Part shown: in pieces, positions 34,950 through 43,362 of the stretch
Layout of the letters: each line of letters begins with the position of its first letter
Position numbering within the stretch: the first letter of the stretch is position 1
DNA from: DATMRF01 sp035566435
Lineage (GTDB): Bacteria > Verrucomicrobiota > Verrucomicrobiia > Limisphaerales > UBA8199
Direction of reading: 5' to 3'
NCBI GenBank assembly: GCA_035566435.1
Contig: DATMRF010000080.1
Span: forward strand, 60,698 to 124,697
DNA length: 64,000 nucleotides
Notes under the pieces: model-generated
The model's input: only the letters and a program-made list of their open reading frames with translations
Told to the model about the DNA's origin: nothing
The model's database searches: none
Made by a program: the position numbers and the translations under genes

Positions 34950-36242
34950 TCAGTCCGCGAGCAACCGCACGTACACCTTCATCGTGGCCTCGCCAACCTC
35001 TGCCCACGAATACCGCTCGTTAGCGTAGTCGCGGATTGCCGAACGCCGGACCTCCAGGTTCTTGAACAGTTCACTGTTGAAATAAAATTCGATCGCACGC
35101 GCCAGATCCGCCGCATCTCGCGGCCGACACACAAAACCAGTTTCACCCTCCACGATATCCTCTCTGAAAGAGCCCACATCTGTGGCGATGACAGGCAGCC
35201 CAAAGCTGTAACTGAGAAACAGCACGCCGCTCTGGAATATGTCGGTATACGGTAATATCCCGACGTCCGCTGCTTTGAAGTAAATCTCCACCTTTTCGTC
35301 CGGAATGAATTCGATCCGCTCGATTATCTGTTCCCGGCTGCCGCGGTAGGCGACTCCCGCCTGGATGGCCTCCCAATACTCACGGCAATCTTTGATTGGC
35401 CCGGCGATGATCAACCGATAGTTTTCATCCCTTTTGACCAACTCCGACACCGCGGCGATCAAATAATCCAAACCCTTATAAGGGGCGATCCTCCCAAAGA
35501 ACAGCAGCACTTTTGCTCCCTGGCTTAGCCCCAAAACCTCCCTGGCCTGGCCGCAGGTGAGCGACGTGGTCGGCACCGTGTTATTGATTCCGAAGGGGAT
35601 GACCGTGGCCTTTTCTTCAGGCACAGAAAATTCGGCGAGCAGCTCCTGCTTCATCTTTTGCGTATGCACGAAAATGTGATCACAGAGTCTGTATTGGATC
35701 CTCAACGAAAGGCGGTTAAGCAGCGTATCCTTTGAATCTCTTTTGCCGGCGTTCACATTGTGTGCGGTGAACACGAGCCGGCGGCCGAGCAATTTGTAAT
35801 ACAGCATGACCACAGTGCGATCCAGCAGTTGGAACCTGTCGTTCCATAAGACATGAAAGATCGGAGGTTTGGCCGTCGCCGCATACCTGAAAAGTCGCCA
35901 GTAATATTTCAATATCCTGGTTGCTTTCTCGCCCAGACCGGCATCGCAACGCTGATCTCCACGGAAATTGAAAAAGCGGATCTCGGGCCGGTTTCGCAAT
36001 TGCGGGCAGTCGAGCTGGTCGCTGCCGATGAAATCCAGGATCGCGCCATGAGCGGCGAGCGCCTCCACCAGCCCTAAAGCGTACGGTTTGTCTCCGCCAC
36101 CCGTCAGCAACGCAACCTGGGACTTTGACGCCGCCGCTTGCTCCGGACTCGCCTGGAAACCAGCGTCCTGTGCTTCCTTCGCGCCACTTGTCTGAGGCGG
36201 TGAATAAATCCAAGGCGCAACCGTAGTTTTGCGAGTACCCAC
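34950..36242 (-). CDS. Family 4 glycosyltransferase
   Basis: 430 residues. GT-B fold: VALLTGGGDKPYALGLVEAL in the first domain, VFTAHNVNAGKRD, VIPFGINNTVP, VLLFFGRIAPYKGLDYLI, YRLIIAGP, and FKAADVGILPYTDIFQSGVL in the donor domain, followed by PVIATDVGSFREDIVEGETGF (the E of the EX7E motif). The frame begins at a GTG (36240-36242); the first 40 residues are not family-like, so the true start is uncertain. A retaining sugar transferase of unknown donor. Confidence 0.88.
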   Translation of the reverse strand: MGTRKTTVAPWIYSPPQTSGAKEAQDAGFQASPEQAAASKSQVALLTGGGDKPYALGLVEALAAHGAILDFIGSDQLDCPQLRNRPEIRFFNFRGDQRCDAGLGEKATRILKYYWRLFRYAATAKPPIFHVLWNDRFQLLDRTVVMLYYKLLGRRLVFTAHNVNAGKRDSKDTLLNRLSLRIQYRLCDHIFVHTQKMKQELLAEFSVPEEKATVIPFGINNTVPTTSLTCGQAREVLGLSQGAKVLLFFGRIAPYKGLDYLIAAVSELVKRDENYRLIIAGPIKDCREYWEAIQAGVAYRGSREQIIERIEFIPDEKVEIYFKAADVGILPYTDIFQSGVLFLSYSFGLPVIATDVGSFREDIVEGETGFVCRPRDAADLARAIEFYFNSELFKNLEVRRSAIRDYANERYSWAEVGEATMKVYVRLLAD

Positions 36243-36286
36243 TGCGAGGAGAGCAGGACGGCCTGTGATTAAAGAAAAACGCAGTG

Positions 36287-37201
36287 TTAGGATTGGGTTT
36301 CCGAGGCCGACAGGACCGAAGCGGCCTGTGCCTGGTGCAGGACTGCCGCCAACACCTCATCGATACCCACCGCAGTTGTGGCCCGACGATCGAAGTCGCG
36401 CTTATAAAAAAACTGTTCCAGCAGCGGTGAAACGATCTTTCTCTGCAGGCCGTAGTCGTGGATCTCCCACGGGCTCGTGCAGGTGAAGATGCTAACGCAC
36501 CTGACCCCACTCCCCAGGGCCAGGTGCATCGGAAGTGAATCCCCCCCGACGAGACAGCGATGGTTCCGCACATCGCAGAGATGCTCGAGCAAAGATGACC
36601 GCTTCGGTAGCACGTTCACCACGAGGCCCAAGGCTTCCAGTTCGCGTTCGAGCTGTTCATAGTACGCCCACTTTTTCATCGGCCAGACCGGACCGGAGTC
36701 CGCCGCTATCGCCACGTCGCCCGACAGCCCGGTTTCAACTGGCGCGGGCAGCACATAAGTCTCCCCCCGGAACGCCAGGCCCAAGCCGCCAAAAATCAGC
36801 TCCTGGTATGTCGTGCGATTTTGCAGCTTAAGTCGGTCCGCCTCCTGCCTGCCGAACGTGCTGATCAAGCTCAAGTCGAACCATCTCCGCGCATCGTCGG
36901 TGTACCGCAACACGTTCTCAGAATCCACATAGGCTCCGAACAACTGTTCAAACTCGACCGTATGAAGGAAAAGGGCAGTATCAAGATCATCCTCGAGGTT
37001 TATGACGAGATCGTACTTCCGGTCTCGAACCATGTTGCGCTGCTCCCAGGAAAAGCATCGCAGGTTCTCTCTCAGGTGGCTTAACAACACGGTGTTTTTT
37101 GCGGCAGTCACCCAAGTAAAGTCGCCGGCCAACCGTTTCAGCAGCGGCGTCGTCCGCACCACGTCGCCGGTGGCGCCATGCTTCAAAATTAGCACGTTCA
37201 C
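36287..37201 (-). CDS. Family 9 (heptosyltransferase-like) glycosyltransferase
   Basis: 304 residues, starting at GTG (37199-37201). VLILKHGATGDVVRTTPLLKRL is the GT9 N-terminus; YDLVINLEDDLDTALF and the C-terminal CLVGGDSLPMHLALGSGVRCVSIF match the ADP-heptose:LPS heptosyltransferase fold. The family includes LPS-core heptosyltransferases, but members in exopolysaccharide clusters can use other donors. The gene lies between the beta-helix protein and the GT4. Confidence 0.85.
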   Translation of the reverse strand: MNVLILKHGATGDVVRTTPLLKRLAGDFTWVTAAKNTVLLSHLRENLRCFSWEQRNMVRDRKYDLVINLEDDLDTALFLHTVEFEQLFGAYVDSENVLRYTDDARRWFDLSLISTFGRQEADRLKLQNRTTYQELIFGGLGLAFRGETYVLPAPVETGLSGDVAIAADSGPVWPMKKWAYYEQLERELEALGLVVNVLPKRSSLLEHLCDVRNHRCLVGGDSLPMHLALGSGVRCVSIFTCTSPWEIHDYGLQRKIVSPLLEQFFYKRDFDRRATTAVGIDEVLAAVLHQAQAASVLSASETQS

Positions 37202-37241
37202 GATACTAAACGCGGCCTCCTCGGCCGGTGGCGGGCTTCCT

Positions 37242-40200
37242 CTAGGGCCCTACGACGCGCAGGCCCGTGGGAGGGAGAGGCCTGATTTCGACCACGGACC
37301 TTGCCATGTCCGCCTGGATTTCGCTCTGGGTGAGCGCCCGGTTGTAGATACGGATCTCATCGATGAGCCCCACCCAATTCTGCCCGGAAAAGGCGTTGCC
37401 ACCAATCGTAAGTGCGTCCGTCGAAACGGTCATGGCCCCGCTTGCAGACTGACTCGCTAACGGCGCACCGTTCACGTAAAGGGTCATGGTAGTCCCGTCG
37501 TAAGTCGCAGCTAGGTGCGACCAAGCATTGACTGGCAGTGCGGAGGGCGTAGCCAAATTGCTTGGAGCAGAACTAATGAACAACGATGGCGTCAAACCCG
37601 TCGGCGTCGAGCCTTGAAGAACATAGGAGGGATTCTGCGAACCTGGATTCCCGTTCGATTTGAATATCACATTCATCCAGGACCCGTTCAAAGAGGTCGG
37701 ATATACCCACGCTTCGAGCGTCATGCCAGTGGTTAGATCGATCGATGGCGAATTGCTTACGGTCACCAGCGCTCCCGCCCCGAACGACAAGGCGCTCCCG
37801 AAACGGCCATTTGTCGTCCATGTTGCCCCGCTCACCGTGCCATTGTTCCCGTTTCCAGAGCTGTCATCCACGGTGGTGCCACTGCCCTCCTCAAACCCGT
37901 AAGCGGCAACCAGGCCGCCTACGCCGATGCTTACCACCGAGGAATCCGTGGTCGCGCCTGCGTCGTAAACGGCCCGAGCCAACAGGCTGTATCCACCCGC
38001 ACCCACATTGGTCCAGCTTAGCGTATAAGGCGCGCTGGTGTCCGCACCCAAAAGAGTTGTGCCATTATAAAATTGGACTTGGGTGATCGTGTGCCCGTTC
38101 GGCGTGACGCTTGCCGCGAGATTAATCGTCGCCGGCGCCGCGTAGCTCGCCCCGTTCGTCGGAGAGGTCAGCAAAACCGTGGGCGGCGGATTAGTCACCG
38201 TTATGGTTAGCAGGCTCGAGGACGTGTTGTTGGTACCGTCGGACACCTTCAACGTCGCGTTGAATGTCCCGGCAGCGTAACTGTGGCTTGGGTTCGCGGC
38301 GGTCGAAGTCGTCCCATCGCCGAACGTCCAGTTGTACGTCAGCGTGGCACCCTCGGGGTCGAAAGATCCCGTGCTGGAGAAAGCAACAGCCAGCGGCGCC
38401 ACCCCACTCGTGGGCGTCGCGTTGGCCACCGCAACGGGCGGCTGGTTGGTGCCCGGAATGGTCGCGCGGATGGTGATTAGGGCCGAAGATGTCGTGTTCG
38501 TGCCGTCGGAAACGGACAATTGCCCGCTGTAAGTGCCTGCATTCTGGTAGGTATGGCTCGGATTCGCCGCCGTGGACGTCCCGCCGTCACCAAACGCCCA
38601 AATGTAGGTCAACGCAGCACCCTCGGGATCAAAAGAACCGGCGGACGAGAAGCTCACAGCCAGAGGTGCCGGCCCATTTGTCGGAGCTGCGCTGGCCGTT
38701 GCTATCGGAGGTTGATTAATCGTGCCAGCAGGGGGATCCGTTCCATAGACCAGCCGATAACCTGCGGGGATGTTCGTGAAACTGCTAGAATACGCGGGCG
38801 ATGCTGGGTCCACCGGCGGCCAAGTGAGAGATCCGAACCAGCTCGGCTTGCCGGAAAGGTAATACGAGGAAGGAATGTCTGAGGCAACGAATCCATCAGG
38901 CACAATGCCATTATTCGTCAACGTGGCGCTGGTCCAGTTGTAGGCACGGATGCACGTCGAGCGCGCTAACGTGTCGTGCGGTTCTTGGCACCCGACATCA
39001 AAGTAGCCGAAATAGTAAATCGCGTTGCCTTTGCACCCGCCGGACTCCCCACCATAATCCTCGTAGTTTACATTCACCCCGGTTGTGCCGAGCACATTCC
39101 CAATGCACGCGGAATGTCGGTTTGTGATGTTCGCGGCAAACGCGTACTGCAGACCCAAGCTAGTTCCAGCGCTTGGGTTGTAGCCGATCGCTCGATTCCT
39201 CAACGCTGAATTATAAGCTGAGCTTCCCCAAGTGTTGTCGAGTCCAATCGCTGGACAATAGTTTCCTTCATATAAATTCATGTTAGGGTGACCGCCGTGC
39301 TGGAGCAGCCCCTGCAATATCACTGTGTAAAATGGAATCTGATTGGTCATCACGTTGTAAGCCCATACAGAACCTGAGCAACCCGCAGGATTAAGTCCGG
39401 TGTTTACATTTACCGAAATATTATTCTGAATCAGCAAACCTGCCGAGGCGCGAGTCTCGATGCCGTAAGTGTCAATGCCGGTCTGCGAAGCATCATAGTA
39501 ACAGCGGTCTATTGTGCAGCGTACTGACCAAAAGGTTCTGAGCACGCCATCATGTTGCAGACTGCCAAGATGTGCCGTAACGTTCGTTATCCAGCAGCCG
39601 TAACCGTTATGGATCTGAACGGCGTCGTCGCATTCCAAATTCTCAACCCCTGAGAGAACTACCGGCCCGGATGCGAAACGCCATGTTTGCGGTTGATTGG
39701 TGCCGCCTAAATTCCAGTTCGGCATATAAAGCGGCTCACTCAAAGTAATGCTTGTACCGTTGATGCCGTAAATCCGGTTCACTTGATACTGATATCTGTC
39801 GTGTCCATCCGTAGGATTTGCGACGCTCGTGTATTCGTACGATGCGAATGACCCGTTCGAGGAATTCCCGTGAGCGTCGGTATCGCTATCGTTCAGCTGA
39901 TCGAGGACGATGATCTGACCGACGGCATATCCTGTGGAGTCTGAGACAGTAATGTTGGTCGCTCCCTGGGAATAGCCAGAGGTCCAATTAACGTGGTTTC
40001 CGGTGCTAGGCGTGGTAGTCTCGTTATTCCACCATAGCCAATTGCCGATCTGAACAGACGGATGATCGGTGCTAGTCAAATGCGTCTGGCCTGGCCCGGC
40101 ACCGCGCAGCGTCACTCCACTGTTGAAGATGTTTATGCGGTTTCCACCCAAATTGTAGATCCCGGCTGACAACTGGACTACTTGGTTGCTCGGGCAACTG

Positions 40201-40490
40201 TTGACAGCGTTTTGAATTGTCGCGTAGGAGGCACCAGCAGGAATCGTCTGGTAAACTGTAGTTCGGCGGGGAATTCCTCCCGGCACACCTACGAGGTTCG
40301 GCCAACCAAGACCGGCGGGCTTTCGATTTGGTGACAACGGGTCGGCACCGTACGCCCGAACGACGAAAAGCCACGGTACGATTAAAAACAAGAGGAATTT
40401 GAGCGCCCATGAGCGCTGAAACCGAAGGTCTCCCCATAGACCGTCTATCCACGCCATAACGCTGTTCACGAATGCATTCTCTTTCATCAT
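37242..40490 (-). CDS. Secreted right-handed beta-helix protein with PKD, Ig-like and LamG domains
   Basis: 1082 residues. A hydrophobic signal segment (LKFLLFLIVPWLFVVRAYGA) is followed by a pectate-lyase-like beta-helix (about 75-560), with ASYATIQNAVNSCPSNQVVQLSAG at its start and many N/G-rich turns. Two PKD domains follow (each with SFDPEGA and FGDG), then an Ig-like domain (VLLTSPTNGASYAAPATI) and a C-terminal LamG domain (LVAAYGFEEGSGTTVDDSSGNGN) ending in QADMARSVV. Beta-helix proteins in exopolysaccharide loci are often polysaccharide lyases, epimerases or depolymerases; I cannot pick out catalytic residues. It may process the polymer made by the locus (inference). Confidence 0.8.
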   Translation of the reverse strand: MMKENAFVNSVMAWIDGLWGDLRFQRSWALKFLLFLIVPWLFVVRAYGADPLSPNRKPAGLGWPNLVGVPGGIPRRTTVYQTIPAGASYATIQNAVNSCPSNQVVQLSAGIYNLGGNRINIFNSGVTLRGAGPGQTHLTSTDHPSVQIGNWLWWNNETTTPSTGNHVNWTSGYSQGATNITVSDSTGYAVGQIIVLDQLNDSDTDAHGNSSNGSFASYEYTSVANPTDGHDRYQYQVNRIYGINGTSITLSEPLYMPNWNLGGTNQPQTWRFASGPVVLSGVENLECDDAVQIHNGYGCWITNVTAHLGSLQHDGVLRTFWSVRCTIDRCYYDASQTGIDTYGIETRASAGLLIQNNISVNVNTGLNPAGCSGSVWAYNVMTNQIPFYTVILQGLLQHGGHPNMNLYEGNYCPAIGLDNTWGSSAYNSALRNRAIGYNPSAGTSLGLQYAFAANITNRHSACIGNVLGTTGVNVNYEDYGGESGGCKGNAIYYFGYFDVGCQEPHDTLARSTCIRAYNWTSATLTNNGIVPDGFVASDIPSSYYLSGKPSWFGSLTWPPVDPASPAYSSSFTNIPAGYRLVYGTDPPAGTINQPPIATASAAPTNGPAPLAVSFSSAGSFDPEGAALTYIWAFGDGGTSTAANPSHTYQNAGTYSGQLSVSDGTNTTSSALITIRATIPGTNQPPVAVANATPTSGVAPLAVAFSSTGSFDPEGATLTYNWTFGDGTTSTAANPSHSYAAGTFNATLKVSDGTNNTSSSLLTITVTNPPPTVLLTSPTNGASYAAPATINLAASVTPNGHTITQVQFYNGTTLLGADTSAPYTLSWTNVGAGGYSLLARAVYDAGATTDSSVVSIGVGGLVAAYGFEEGSGTTVDDSSGNGNNGTVSGATWTTNGRFGSALSFGAGALVTVSNSPSIDLTTGMTLEAWVYPTSLNGSWMNVIFKSNGNPGSQNPSYVLQGSTPTGLTPSLFISSAPSNLATPSALPVNAWSHLAATYDGTTMTLYVNGAPLASQSASGAMTVSTDALTIGGNAFSGQNWVGLIDEIRIYNRALTQSEIQADMARSVVEIRPLPPTGLRVVGP

Positions 40491-40739
40491 CTGCAGTCAG
40501 CGTAGCATGAACCTCGCCACATCAGCACCTAGGAAAATCCCTGTGTCGTGGCTGGAGATTTCCCAGCGAAAGGATTCCCGGCATCTCATCGATATTCTCA
40601 TCCCAAGGTCAATTCCGGGCCTGCCATCGCGTTCGTTAGCGGTTACTGGTCATACTCCAAAAACGGGACACTGTATAACTTCTGTCCACTGCGGCTGTTC
40701 TCCAGGCCACCCTTTTCAACGTCATCGTCTCTAAATGAG

Positions 40740-42152
40740 TCACGCCAGTGAACTACCCTCATTAGTAGAGTCAAGTAGCGCGCGTTCTCTTCTTCCTAAG
40801 GCCGAATCCTGACCGGCGTCGGGTTCCGTTTTCACCCGGCCTGGGCGCTCCATGATTACCAGCAGCAGCACCAGCCACATCAGGGAAAGCCTGTTAAATA
40901 TTGCCTCTGAAACAGCATAGAGAACCGCTGCGACCAGGAAGGAAAGACGGAGCCCTCCGTAGCTGGCGCCCGTGAGCACCTCCTTCTTGATTCGGTTCAA
41001 AGCTGAGACCAGCATGCTGATTAGTAGACACAGTCCGATCAACCCACTGTTGAGATAGGTTTCCAAAAAACCATTGTGGGCCTCATTCAATAAGTAAAAG
41101 TAACCCTTTGAAAGCCGCTCCATTCGCTCAGGGGACCAAAAGCTGTAATAGCCGACTCCGAAGATCGGGTTAATGTCCTCCTTCAAGACCGCACCCCAGA
41201 TGGCGTGCCTTCCGTGAAACGACGGATCCCGCCCGACAGCCTCGGCAAACGCCCCCACCACGACGTCCCAAAGGCCGCTAGCCTGCAGAACCAAAGCCAA
41301 CACGACAACCCCGGCAGCGTAAAATACAAGCCATCTCATTTTATTGCGGATCGCAGAAATTCGCATCCCTAACAGTATGCATCCGCCAATAAGGGTGCAG
41401 GTGACCGCAGTGGCACTCCTCGCCTTCACCAATAACCATACAGTCATAATAATCAACAGCGAATACCTGAACGGTGCTCCTCTGTCCTTTTCCCGTACGG
41501 CGATCTCGCGCGAATCAAGCAGCATCCAAAACAGCGATACGATGCAGACAAATAATGTCATACCAAGGGAGTTCTTGTTGGTGGTGATCCCGACACAGAC
41601 AGGCTCGCCGGTCCACCGGCTATATTCTGTGCCAACCCTCGGATAATACTTAACCACGAGCACTGTTAAAGGGATCAGCAGATAAGTGCACCAAGCTAGA
41701 AAGGCCCGAATCCCTTCCTGAGGATCCTCCTCACTGAGTACTACCAACACCATGATGATGTTCCCGAAATCTTTAATCCATCTCTTGAAGGAAACGAATG
41801 GTTCATCGGACCACAATACACTCAAGGCAAGATAAAGGAAAAACACGCCTAGCCACCTGTTGCTCTGAATGACAATCCGCGACGTTAAGCGCCTCCTTGC
41901 CAGGATAAGCAACCCGCTGGTAAAGAGAACAATAAACACCCCTTTGTCTAGAAGCTTGTCCTCCAAATACTCCGTGCTGCCTAAATAACGGTTAGGATCC
42001 AACCAAAACGAAACCGGTTTCGAGCCGATGATGCAGGCCCAGGCCAAAGGGATCCACAAAGCAACCGAGACATTCTTCCGAGCCCTGGCGTCCTTCCAAA
42101 ACACCCAGATAATAAAGAGCCCAAAGACGCACGATGCTATCGACGCAGGCAT
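40740..42152 (-). CDS. O-antigen ligase / Wzy-type polymerase family protein
   Basis: 470 residues, mostly membrane: about 10-12 hydrophobic segments with the large periplasmic loop of the Wzy/WaaL family (SGLWDVVVGAFAEAVGRDPS), followed by GRHAIWGAVLKEDINPIFGVGYYSFW and LNEAHNGFLETYLNSGLIGL. It likely polymerises or ligates repeat units on the periplasmic face. No second Wzy candidate is in the window, so this is the best polymerase candidate. The 249-base gap to the beta-helix gene (40491-40739) shows no gene. Confidence 0.85.
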   Translation of the reverse strand: MPASIASCVFGLFIIWVFWKDARARKNVSVALWIPLAWACIIGSKPVSFWLDPNRYLGSTEYLEDKLLDKGVFIVLFTSGLLILARRRLTSRIVIQSNRWLGVFFLYLALSVLWSDEPFVSFKRWIKDFGNIIMVLVVLSEEDPQEGIRAFLAWCTYLLIPLTVLVVKYYPRVGTEYSRWTGEPVCVGITTNKNSLGMTLFVCIVSLFWMLLDSREIAVREKDRGAPFRYSLLIIMTVWLLVKARSATAVTCTLIGGCILLGMRISAIRNKMRWLVFYAAGVVVLALVLQASGLWDVVVGAFAEAVGRDPSFHGRHAIWGAVLKEDINPIFGVGYYSFWSPERMERLSKGYFYLLNEAHNGFLETYLNSGLIGLCLLISMLVSALNRIKKEVLTGASYGGLRLSFLVAAVLYAVSEAIFNRLSLMWLVLLLVIMERPGRVKTEPDAGQDSALGRRERALLDSTNEGSSLA

Positions 42153-42289
42153 GGCTAACCGCGACTCAAGCGGCCCAGAAAGACGTACTAGCGTCGAGAT
42201 GCATTAGACGGCTTTAACTATATGTTCGAAATGGCAGGGCTGCATCCGACGGTTTCTGAGAGGCCGGGTCAATAGGGCCCTGTCGCGTG

Positions 42290-42305
42290 GGCAACGTCCG
42301 TTGCC
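42290..42305. other. Perfect 16-base inverted repeat after the FkbM gene
   Basis: The sequence GGCAACGTCCGTTGCC forms a stem of seven base pairs with a two-base centre, 55-70 bases past the FkbM stop. No T-run follows, so it is not a standard terminator. It may be a transcript-stabilising hairpin or a protein site. Confidence 0.3.
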
Positions 42306-42359
42306 GTTATATCCAGGCGTTTGAGGTCCAGCGCCTGCCACATTAAAACCTTCCGCGTT

Positions 42360-43196
42360 TCAGGCGGTCTGCCGGGGTGCTTTCCAAAAGATTTCGATGC
42401 TTTTCTCTTTGCAGTCATCAAAGATCTGTAGGAACTCCCGCCGGCCAAGCCACTGATCCAAAACCATGCCTCGTTGAAAGTCGGTAAAACAATTGAACAC
42501 CCCGTCTTTGGCGAGCTGATCCAACTTAGTAATACATTCTCGCCCTTCCTGCGCGAATTCGGGTAAGTTCACCTCGAACGAGAGATATGGCACCGAGCGC
42601 CGCATTCCGCGGATGACGCTCAGTTCATGGCCCTCAACATCTACTTTGATGAAGAAGGGCACGCCGTGGTTGGCCATCAGTTGTTCGACCGTAATAGTTT
42701 GGATCTCCTTCCGCAGCGGAAATTCCAAAGTCCCTCCGAAGCGCTCTCCATCCGACTTCAGCGTGTCCACCCATTTGGGACTGAGCGTATTCTTCGCACA
42801 CCCTGGCTCGTGCATCCACATTGTCGCGACCGCCTCTTTGTCGCTGACAGCCTTGCCGATAACGGTTACCGGCTTTCTCGAGAATCTGTATCTGAGGAAC
42901 TGTCCCTCAAGGGCCTTCTGGTTAGATTCGTCTGGATCCACCGCAACAACCCTTGCCCCGAGTCTTAAGAAAACGTCAGTTTTCCGCCCATAATTGGCAC
43001 CGATATCGAAAATCAGATCCCCCTCCTTAAAGCCCTTTAGCACCCTTCGATAAAATTGGACCTCACTGGATCTTTCCTCGATGATCCGCCTATTACAAAG
43101 ATTACAATAGATTTCATACAACAACGAGGCCTTCGCACGCTGATAAAGCGTAGCTTGCCTCAATGCCTCCGGCACGAGTAATCTCACTGCTTTCAT
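42360..43196 (-). CDS. FkbM family methyltransferase
   Basis: 278 residues. FKEGDLIFDIGANYGRKTDVFLRLGARVVAVDPDE is the SAM-binding motif I region of FkbM proteins. AVSDKEAVATMW, ITVEQLMANHGVPFFIKVDVEGHELSVI and YLSFEVNLPEF complete the family pattern. Members O-methylate sugars or polyketides, so this suggests an O-methyl decoration on the repeat unit. It stands between gaps of 207 and 166 bases. No clear promoter was found upstream. Confidence 0.88.
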   Translation of the reverse strand: MKAVRLLVPEALRQATLYQRAKASLLYEIYCNLCNRRIIEERSSEVQFYRRVLKGFKEGDLIFDIGANYGRKTDVFLRLGARVVAVDPDESNQKALEGQFLRYRFSRKPVTVIGKAVSDKEAVATMWMHEPGCAKNTLSPKWVDTLKSDGERFGGTLEFPLRKEIQTITVEQLMANHGVPFFIKVDVEGHELSVIRGMRRSVPYLSFEVNLPEFAQEGRECITKLDQLAKDGVFNCFTDFQRGMVLDQWLGRREFLQIFDDCKEKSIEIFWKAPRQTA

Positions 43197-43299
43197 CTTA
43201 ACTCTCGCTTTCTGCTACTACAATAAGCCCATCTCCTCAATTGTTCTGAACGACATATGAGCCAGAGGAGAGGACATTTCTAGTCTCTGCTCCCGTTGC

Positions 43300-43315
43300 G
43301 GGCTCCAACGAGCCC
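43300..43315. terminator. GC hairpin downstream of the asparagine-synthase-like gene
   Basis: GGGCTC-CAAC-GAGCCC forms a six-pair stem with a four-base loop, 48-63 bases past the stop at 43363. No T-run follows, so Rho-independent activity is doubtful; it may be a pause site or a Rho-linked end. Confidence 0.3.
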
Positions 43316-43362
43316 ATCTCTTGACAGCAATTCTTGCTCCGCCGCAACGCCCGACACCATCT

